This document shows, piece by piece, positions 8,501 to 15,500 of a stretch of 64,000 nucleotides of DNA. Each line of letters opens with the position of its first letter. Positions within the stretch are counted from its first letter, which is position 1. Under the pieces are notes generated by a model. That model did no database searches. It saw nothing but the letters and a program-made list of their open reading frames with translations, and was not told where the DNA came from. The stretch is from Isochrysis galbana (taxonomy: Eukaryota; Haptophyta; Isochrysidales; Isochrysidaceae): NCBI GenBank assembly GCA_018136815.1, contig CM030937.1, positions 2,180,887 to 2,244,886 on the forward strand, read 5' to 3'. The position numbers and the translations under genes were made by a program.

Positions 8501-10732
8501 GTTGAAGGAGCAGTCGGCATCGCTATCGCACACCGTGTCGGCGGCTGAGTATCGCGCGCGGAAGCCGCTACGCCGTCCGATCTCATCAGAGAGGAAAATT
8601 ACGCTAGCGAGACCGTCGTGGAGACGAAGCGCATAGCGCTCGATCCCGTTGCTCCGGCCAGTCAGCCGCACAATGGGCCGGAGCGACCCATATGCAGAAC
8701 CAAAGACGCGTATGAAGTCGTGGGTAGTCTCAAGGTCGTACTCCACATCGAGCCGCACAAAGCGGTGGGTTGTCAGCGCCTCCCCCGTCACCAGCGCGTC
8801 GCTGTGGTGAAAGTCCAGATCGAAGCGGCAGTCGGCTAGATCCGCGTATTTTCTGTGTGCCGTGAGAGCCCCCTTCATCGAGCTGAACTCACCAGACTGC
8901 TCCTTGAGCGTGACCATGCCCAGGCAAGAGTCCGTATAGGAGCAGTCGCCGCCCGAGTAGCCCGAGGCGCATGCACACGTTCCGTCGGGGTTGCAATTGC
9001 CGCCATTGCAATCGTCGGATGAAGTACACCTGCTCGCATTCGCATCGAAGCGAAGTGCGACTACGGTATCTGTGAATATGCTGATCGAGCCCACGGCGCG
9101 CAGCGGGGGCCACGGGCCGCGACCGTTGAGCCGCGCAAGCAGCCGCGAATCGTTGTATAGACCGGTACGGACGAAAAGCTTCTGAGTGGGCCAGATTTCG
9201 ACGCTATCATCGATGCGGACCTCAACTATTGAAGCACTCGTGTCCCCCTCAACGGTCCATTGGCAAGGAGCAGCGACCATCAACTCAGCGCGGCACATCA
9301 GTTGGCCGCTGCCACCACGAATGTTTAAGATGGCGCGGCCTTGTGCAGCCGGCTGGACAAAAACGCGCCCATCCTCCGTGATACGCGCCGCCGGCAAAGG
9401 CGGCGAGGCTGGCGAGTGCATGATTGAGGGCACCGCAAAGGATGACGTCGATTGGCCCCAGCTGGGATGCGGCGGGATGGCAGGAGGCGACGCGTCGCGA
9501 ACCGGCATCGTGAGTGCGTCGGCTGCCTCGACAACGACCTCCTCGCAATTCTCCACCCAGAGCCACGCGCGGCAATTTGGGCGATCCGGATTGGCAAGGC
9601 AGCGTGCGCATTCTTGGCTGAGCACCGCCGCCAAGACGCTCGCATCGCTAACCTGCTCGGTAGGCACATTTGCGCGGCCGGCAATGCCATCAAGTGATTT
9701 GTACTTGTATAAAAACTGACGGGTCAGCTTGAATGCGAGCGAGGCGCCCTGCTGCGAACAATTTGCGTTGGGATCGAGGAACGCGCACGAGAGCTGGCGC
9801 GATGCGCGCACAAACTCAAAGTCGCTGATGCGCTGCGCCACTTGGTAGCGCATGCGCAGGTCAGAGGCGTTGATGCCGTTCATCCGTGCTACTGTCACCA
9901 GCCGGCTTGTGGGATCGCCTGCGCGCCAGGCACCGAGCACATTTGAAACCTCGGTCCGTTGGGCGTGGGTTTCGCTGGCGAACCACTCGTCGTACCCTTG
10001 CGAATTGGCGAAGCTCCACGAGGCGTCGACTTGCGCCCACCGCCGCACGAGTTCGAAGACGGCGTGAGGGTGCTCGAGAGCGTACTCCCGGCGGATCGCG
10101 AGCACATTGAACGTCTCGAAACCCCAGAGCGAAAGCATGTGAGCGTCGGCGACGAGCGAGGCCTCACCGAGCTCAGAGCGACGCATCAGTTCGTAGAAAG
10201 CTTCACCCCAGCAGTAGACGGCGTCGATGTCGCCGGAGTCCCATTTCTCAAGAATCCGCGTGGGCTCAACAAAGACAACGCGCACGTTTCGGATGGCAAA
10301 GAGCTCGGTGAGGAAGACGGTTGCCGCGTGGGCTGTGGAGCCAAAGGCAACGCCAACCCGCTTCCCACTAAGATCAAGCGGCGAGGCTGGGCCCCTCCCC
10401 CGCACGAGCAGTCCTTGGTCGGAGTGCTTGACATGGACAATATAGTCTGTCGAGAGCTCAACTCCCCTCGAGACTGCAGTTGCCCACGGGACCGATCCTA
10501 GGACAGAGGCGTCGAGGAGTCCCGAGCAAAGGGCAGAAACGGCGACGAGCCCCGACGGCTGAGGGATGCACTGCACTCCGCCGTACGAGCATAGGAGCTG
10601 AAAGGGCTGTGGCTCGAGGAAGAAGCCAAGGCGCAGAGGGGGCGAAGAGGAGGGGAGGATGGCGGAGGGGACGGGAAAGGCGAGGCTGGCAAGCACGGCG
10701 AGAAGGACAAGGAGGAGGACGCGCAGGGTCAT
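2591..10732 (-). CDS. Taurine-binding-domain / multi-pass receptor phosphoinositide phospholipase C
   Basis: This is a single intronless frame of 2713 residues. The ATG at 10732 is preferred over one 16 codons upstream because it starts a clean signal peptide (MTLRVLLLVLLAVLASLAF). Approximate order: signal 1-24; TauA/SsuA-like solute-binding domain 30-290, with GKRVGVAFGSTAH and WDSGDIDAVYCW; EGF near 568-600; CUB-like; second EGF; second CUB-like region; TM1 near 975-998; about eight more hydrophobic segments 1058-1392; PH-like near 1645-1698; EF-hand loop DRDRTGVLERSE near 1725; PLC-X from 1939; PLC-Y near 2423-2470; C2; C-terminal coiled coil. In PLC-X the catalytic set looks intact: His in SCSHNSYL, Glu and Asp in CIEVD, His in THVHALTS, Glu in SIEMHCS. 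It should cleave PIP2 on the cytosolic side in a calcium-dependent way. Ligand identity is inference. Confidence 0.85.
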   Translation of the reverse strand: MTLRVLLLVLLAVLASLAFPVPSAILPSSSPPLRLGFFLEPQPFQLLCSYGGVQCIPQPSGLVAVSALCSGLLDASVLGSVPWATAVSRGVELSTDYIVHVKHSDQGLLVRGRGPASPLDLSGKRVGVAFGSTAHAATVFLTELFAIRNVRVVFVEPTRILEKWDSGDIDAVYCWGEAFYELMRRSELGEASLVADAHMLSLWGFETFNVLAIRREYALEHPHAVFELVRRWAQVDASWSFANSQGYDEWFASETHAQRTEVSNVLGAWRAGDPTSRLVTVARMNGINASDLRMRYQVAQRISDFEFVRASRQLSCAFLDPNANCSQQGASLAFKLTRQFLYKYKSLDGIAGRANVPTEQVSDASVLAAVLSQECARCLANPDRPNCRAWLWVENCEEVVVEAADALTMPVRDASPPAIPPHPSWGQSTSSFAVPSIMHSPASPPLPAARITEDGRVFVQPAAQGRAILNIRGGSGQLMCRAELMVAAPCQWTVEGDTSASIVEVRIDDSVEIWPTQKLFVRTGLYNDSRLLARLNGRGPWPPLRAVGSISIFTDTVVALRFDANASRCTSSDDCNGGNCNPDGTCACASGYSGGDCSYTDSCLGMVTLKEQSGEFSSMKGALTAHRKYADLADCRFDLDFHHSDALVTGEALTTHRFVRLDVEYDLETTHDFIRVFGSAYGSLRPIVRLTGRSNGIERYALRLHDGLASVIFLSDEIGRRSGFRARYSAADTVCDSDADCSFNGGCSPAGTCLCKPGWYGLACSSRVCLSFNEAQSGRIDSQAFNTSGGASPALACGWPLQASVGDVGVRINWEDFDLEPAGSVEDAGDYVTIERIDSDASSTLTYKMASVRCSLGDECDTERHPWMRGTCERGVCAVAGGALELHIEEPLLLRFITDRNDGGTPYEGIHAQWQSLQSCPVELGNVCFGKGATCDLPSGLCMCEGAACDCRCPTEAELDKMSLGGDLVALRAETDVAMVASTSVLAFVLVVVLIAMRVGPRFRSRLRNYRRLARRLGYIMWINLCRSAERLRRELARAYAFLLTAPEWTVGRYVLMSEPTLTFISLTQLLLRGFSITECVFLVGQIGTYAAGEDGQLTATERLILAANAFYAALYILLALTEAFFTRRAVSRQSCSDLAVAAFTSLAVSTIVLCEEVYVRRVQALSVEEVRYLVNGSQVSAAVAAAADDADVESQALVRIAQTGLLPHMLLVTMSAATLAMSLLFGLISVRMRKEFRWRVFQCFGLDPASFRRFTAMRCFWSFLLLDGIAAVYEAATVSSSIVMDVGQSDVVQRAIICGASGVLLHVTFDLLLNFAARRQAVRATSCLGVLGAVSPFAYLVYWVDVRPDEYRLDADPELLPALNSMLNVYLTHVTLIHVVCAAIRLGLLLNVHTLVNDVFGHSLVDLEDPARRDAVIEATAANLGLQASSLSGVRHVAKGEVLLIAIESEEQEDTVGTIPTAQRPPERGPSWEAGAHDGKELNEPSEGPLAAFRFETVNHGSTRPVADGADGAGKPKSLGQPARLLDAAGLAKWHRERTEALREGGKADARPPTRTHRRFVGLCPAIGRLRWSHTAYIGIDQVIEVGYRAVGERSGSAPRLCSVIERLGAHCSLPKSAAFACEVSPHGNIPRPDVGGGSTGGFLRLWSRHVGGSFHVPAKSGERKLIYVVFHAHDGVLRRLWMEPPDAESAQLWLQGISVALQLWPRPHVPAAELEWMRAVFEAADRDRTGVLERSELRALLHAANLGSTTSAVLEEALGSHMVRRGHRLVGQLNFWQAAQLLIKLQTPREGELYDVFNRYAGGRSRIVGDICKDQHECASSNLETEESLLSAPQMLIEDWVAFQRNEQGQLDAAQARVQFRRYLRERELTRARACGGGSALSIGGRFHGALAGSGPTSSTAQNVPEESITLSDFRQLLLCEANSAIDANALTAKPGDFSHPLCHYWISCSHNSYLVGDQLTSRASSDMYRRVLLEGCRCIEVDICDGADGEPMVTHVHALTSSVQLAEVLRAINEVAFVSSPLPVILSIEMHCSSEQQKKCAHMMRQTFGRQLLLPDELERLQPGLLSPADLTRRILVKGKPARQAQIRKHSEPSGGSRAARLSLVRMASLRASAPRGSSGGRVDSMASSSCLGRVEDVRCSAPRADATSAGCGTCPGLIAASRARSSVQHEESPSCTCGGCTARNSGLSCTTPHCKPRITHPAHLMTAPPAPRPCRHRVSEPSALSSPQHSARNGRASSRDERPLGGTEVLFSTRGSITELASLSMRGSLQPHLEEEFTAEPQRPELPSGDAVDPLPGSRTTEDCRWRTRRPSLLKVTARALLRKVSTPMELAKRQKGTPRFVDPEMLEVTAVRSCLLERVESVEWPLPIVSISEDRMLLIEQDGIRAPFTEPLHALFARRLCRVFPAGTRVTSDNMDPLPCWRLGAQMVSLNYQTNDLPLQLNRALFALHGGFGYVLKPPELRCAEGPEWPPFRHNLQRITMRILSLNRLPTRREHRPLLQSALHHAYEDTLSGSPSSPDPTGAIAHPSISVEVHAVGGFSCVAPALPLSASPVQRMCIAACEARRRTFHCLAAEPRETVLRVSVHDGETLVAYETVILGTLRPGYRCLALRSRLGTPISLCSLLLHIEAGEESNMWAEARALRAALNEREQRIAALNAELNTAKERAQRYGWTELLWGEDEDSDLHVDETRETKRGGSEGIDVPFLPI

Positions 10733-10800
10733 GCGCGCTGCCTGCGCATGCGGGAAGGGCGGGAGGTGGGAGAGGAGCACGGGGAGGGAGGGGGACTAGG
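10733..10800 (-). promoter_or_regulatory. Pyrimidine-rich 5' leader of the receptor-PLC gene
   Basis: On the coding strand the bases just upstream of the ATG are mostly C and T. Similar leaders precede several other genes in the window. Whether this is core promoter, 5' UTR or a splice-type polypyrimidine tract cannot be told from sequence. Confidence 0.35.
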
Positions 10801-11990
10801 AGTCAGAGTCGGGTTTCCCGCGCTCCTCTTCCCCACCCTCTCTATCCCCCCCTCTTTCTTTCCTCCCGTCCCCTTCTCTCTCTCTTCCTCTCTTCCTTGC
10901 TTCCCCCTCTCGTCTCCTCCTCTACTATCCCCTTCAACAGTCTTACTATGATCTCCTCTCCTACTCTCGTGACATTAACGTACTCATCTCTCTCCTCTCC
11001 CTCCCTCCTCTCCCCCCCCTCCCCCCTCCTCCCCCCCTCTCTCTCACCCCTGCCCACCCCCTTCGCGTTCTCCCTCCCTCTCTCCGTTTACTCTCTATCT
11101 CCTGATGTTTTCTACGTATTCGCCCTCACAGGCCCTACCTCACGGGCTCTTTTCCCCTCCTCGCACCAAAGACGAAAACAACGCTCGCCGAGCGCTCGAT
11201 TTTCTCGGAACTCCTTGGTCTCCAAACCTTGAACTAAAACTACGTTGAAGTAAATAACGATGAGTCATCAGTGTTCAATGTTTTCCATCTATAGCCAGTC
11301 GTGAAGTACGTAGGTGAGTCTCGTCTAAATTAGGGCGCGGCGGGCAGTGTCTTACTACGAGTCCGGGGCGGGTCCTCTTGCTCATTCAGCCCTTTGGTCC
11401 ATAATTTTTTATTTTGGAGCTCTGTGGTGTGTCCAAATGGGGAACGTTTGGCGGGTGAGGGGAGTGGCCCGCAACCGGAAATAGGCGGAAGGGCCGGTGT
11501 CGAACCCAATGTATCTCTCTATACTCTAACTCTTGGCGGATTCGATGCTCAGTCGTGTGGAACAAGTTTTGTTTTGGAGGACGATCTCGAGGAGGTTCAC
11601 CACTCGTCAACCAAGTACGAAGTAGTAAGGCTTCGCATATTACATATTAAATTATTCGTGCTTCGTGCTCTTTCTAAAGTATATTTGCTTGTTGTTTGTT
11701 AGTAGATTTCAGCTATGAGCGATAAGTGGGGTGTGCTATCTATCCTTCTCTTCCCTCGTCGCCATGTAGGAGTACAAAAAATCCTCACGAACGAATTTAC
11801 CCGCTAAGAGTAGGAGCGCGATATGTGGCAGTGTGCTTGCGCTACTCCTACTCCTTATTTATTCCTCGCCAGAGATCCATACATAGAGCGTAGAGTAAGA
11901 GTAGGAGTACCGCACCGTCTGCTTCTTTCTTTTCCCGCCCAATAAGCTATAGGTCTACTATAGACTTTTCTGCGGATTTATCTACCTTCC
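10801..11990. other. Intergenic between divergent genes
   Basis: The plus strand is strongly CT-rich at about 10,820-11,090. The rest is unremarkable and shows no coding support. Short frames near 11,390-11,700 on both strands have no recognisable content. The two flanking genes are divergent, so this interval probably carries both promoters. Confidence 0.5.
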
Positions 11991-12260
11991 CTCGGCCCCC
12001 TCTCTGCGCTCAGCCCCCTTCTCGCCGCTTCCCAAGAAAGCCCCACGCAGCGCCGCAGCTAGGGCCTTCCCTCCCCACTTTCCTTGCCTCGCTCCCTCGC
12101 CTTGCCTCGCTCTCTCGCCTCGCTCTCTCCCTCTGCCTCCCTTTTCCCCATCCGCCCTCACCTCCCACCGCCTCCTCGCCCCCTCGCCCCCTATTCCCCC
12201 TTCCTCCCTCCCTTTCTCCTTCTCTGCGTCGCACGCTCTGCTTCCGTGGCTGTCTGTGCC
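11991..12260 (+). promoter_or_regulatory. CT-rich tract upstream of the 1778-residue gene
   Basis: Long pyrimidine-rich stretch with repeated cctcgctctctcgcc-like units on the coding strand, ending about 300 bp before the start codon at 12562. Likely promoter or 5' leader by analogy with other genes in the window. Confidence 0.35.
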
Positions 12261-12561
12261 CTTTCCCGTCCCCTTCTCTCTTCGTGTGTGAAGCGAGGGA
12301 GCTCTCGATCATTGCCTAGAGCTAGCCTTGCCTGGAGCACGACCGGTGGGAGGGGTGAAAGGAGGCGCGTGGACGAGCGCCAAAGGCACTGACGCTACCA
12401 CTGCACGAGCCGCCTTGCTGTGTGCGGAGGACGCAACTGGAGAGCAGCTTCTTGCAGAACGATTGACTCGTGAGAACGCCGCGTGGGCGAGAAGGAGGAG
12501 CGAAAGTGGCCCGGTAGCCGTGGCTTGAGCGACACTGGTGCACTGCGTGCTCAGAGGCGCT

Positions 12562-15500
12562 ATGGACGTTGTGCTCGAGGTGAGGGATGCAGAGGCGACT
12601 CTGTCCTCGGAGCTCATCGCTATCATGCACTTGCGCACCTCGGTTGGTGGCGTGGCGAGGGACATGCTGCAGACGCACTTGATCCCGTTGTTTGGCAATC
12701 CTTCAGGCGCAACACCCAGTCTTGCTCCCGGTGTGGCACTTTATCATAGCACCCAGTCCGTTGACGCGATTTTGCACGGCCCGCGTGTGCCTAATATGCT
12801 CCAGTGCAGACTGCTCAACAAGCAGTCAGGAGCACATGCTCGTCTCATCAGTGTTGTCGTCGTCACCGTAATGCACGAGGCAGACCGGCTCATTTTTGGC
12901 GAAGTTGACCTGCAGCGCATGCAGCTAGCGTTCGAGCGCTCTGGCTCGGCTACGTGGAGGCTCGTGGCTGTCGCTGCACGTCCGGTCTCACAGCGGTTAC
13001 GGCCTGCTCTAGACGCCCTGAGTCCAGTTTTGAAGCAGTCCGCGGAACAAGGCCAAGGCGTGCTTACACTTAAAGGCATCGCTGACGTCGTCATCACCGC
13101 CTTTTCCACCATCGCGACGTGGAGGCAAGCGCCTGTTGATGCGGACGAGACATCTATCCCCACAGTGCTCCCGCAGCCGACACCGCGCGAGGTGCGTGAG
13201 ATGGCAGCGTTGCTGCACGTATTGCGCCAAGCGTTGGCCAGCTTTCCACAGGCTTCCGAGCTGCTTGAGCCAAACGAGTCGGACTGGCTTATCACGAATC
13301 TTGACGAGTGGGAGGAACTCGCAGCGCTGGGAGAGGAAGACCTCCGGTGCCATTTGGCCTCGGAGGCCGGAGCTCAAGACAAAGTGGCTATCTCGTATCT
13401 GGAAGACATGTGCAATGATCACGCTGCGCGTCGTGTGGCGCTCAACCGGCTACTGAAGAGCGACGCCTGGGATGGCTGGGCGCACGATGGTTCTAAGGAA
13501 AGATCGAAAGAAAAGGAGGGTTGGAGAGAAGGCGAGTTTGGCAACAGCGAGGAGTGTGGGCTGATCGATGCGGCGAGGCAGCAATTACTTGCGCTGAGAA
13601 GTGCGTGCATGAGGGCCGAGGAAGGGGTGGCCGCAGTTGAACCCGTTGAATTGGCCTCCCTGGCCACAGAGCCTGCGGCAGAATGCGATCTCGCACCTAA
13701 AGTTGAACCGATGGATGCGGGAAGGGCAGGCACGGCTGATGTGCCGAGGTTGTGGGCGGATCGCGTTTGTTCGTTGCACTTGGGCAGTGCTCCGATGCCT
13801 CCGGATACGCTCAAAGTGCAGCAAGATGACATCGATTCCAATATGATGGTATCGCAGATCTCAGCCGAAGTACCGTTTACACCATCGCATGGCAGGGGCC
13901 TTTGGCTGAACGCTGAGGCTGCCCCCCCGGGGCGTGAGCCACTTCGGCCTCTTGGGCGGTTCAGCAGCAGTTGCGACGCAAGCCCTTGCGGCGTTAGGCG
14001 TACCGTTACAGACTGCGAACCTCAGAATGCTCTCCATGTCAGCAGTTGGGTTGCGGACCAAGCACGAATGCAAGAGATAAGTGCTCCTCGTCGCCGAAGT
14101 GATGCAGTCTTGCATCCTCGCACTCCTGGCAAGTATGTGCACATGAATGGCGGGTATTTGGGTCTAGGTGATGATGGTGTGTCTGTGGCTGGTGTCGCCG
14201 CTGACCATGTCATTGCGAACGATGAATCCTCCGGCCCGACGAAAAGGCATGCTGCACTCAGTTCCCTCGCCGAGCGAGGCGATGGGCAATTAGACCAGAT
14301 TGGAGAGGCCATGTCTGCTCCGCCGAGATCCACCTGTGTGGGCATGTTTGGCGCATCGCCATCTCGCCTATCTCTTCCGGATAGCTCGGCCGTCCGCTCG
14401 AATGGGCATCCCACATCGATAGGGCAGAACATTCATGGCGACCAGAAGCCCATACCCTTCGCCCTGCTGGCGAGAGCGAACAATGTAGCACCCCTCACCT
14501 CAAGTGACTTGCACGCACGGTGTCAAGGTGGCGGCGAGCTCCAAGAGCCGGGGGCTAGAGCGGCAGCGTCAGAACCGCAGTCCGCATCCCCCTACCCTGA
14601 AGGGTTCGCGCGCAGCGCGTCCGGGGCTATCTCCATGCTCATTAGTGCCATGTCGGACGACGACGACAGCTTCGACGATGATCGCCAGTCACCGCTTATG
14701 CATGACGATCTCGAAGCGACCTATGACGCGTCGCATGTGAATGCGTTGGAGAAGGCGCCCGATTTGGACCTTCCTTCCGGTGTTCTAGATTCTTCGTCTA
14801 CCCACTCAATGGAGACGAGCGGTCGAATGGGTGGAGCGTCCGTGTCGATGCTTGTTGGAGACATGTCCTCGGATGAGAGCGACGCGGACGTCGACGTCTG
14901 CGGCGAGGATCGCAATGCTGAAGCTAGCGTCCATAGTAAATCACCGGAGATCCATGGAATGGGCTGCAATGTTGGTGCTCATCTTGCGGCTGACGAGTTC
15001 TCGTTGGGTGCCTCGAGCAGGACCTGCAGCGGCGAATGCTCCTCAGCTAGCCTTGCTCAAAAGCAAAAGGACTCCGCACTCCAGTGGCGACGTATCTTGA
15101 ACGGAAATTCGCACGACGCACGGCCTGGCCCTGCTTCAGCTGCTGGTGTTCAGCAGTGTGGGTACAGTCCGACTTGGGAGGATGCTGACCTCTTCTCGCA
15201 ACCCACGCAAACTGATGCACAGGCACATAACAACACGGAAGTGCTCGCACCCGAGGGCACGGCCTCGGAGACGGCACTCCTCACGCCATGGGCAAATGAG
15301 ATGGGGCCTGAAGCACGTGCCAATGCAAATAGAACTCCCACTTGCGCCTCGGCAAATAGTGTCGAGGCCTCCGGGAGTAGCCCGGGATCCCTCGGTTCGC
15401 GTCCAGTCCGTTCCGGACGTCTGAGTACAAAGCACCGCCATGCAACGGCTGCGGCTAGCACCCCTGTCATCAACCTCTGGGATGAAGAATGTTGCCCCCA

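Noticed and set aside
9959..10501. 180-codon plus-strand ORF opposite the N-terminus of the receptor-PLC
   Set aside because: Antisense shadow of a gene with clear domains; no family features of its own.
11480..11510. B-box-like ggtgtcgaaccc on the plus strand
   Set aside because: No A box at a suitable distance and no foldable tRNA.
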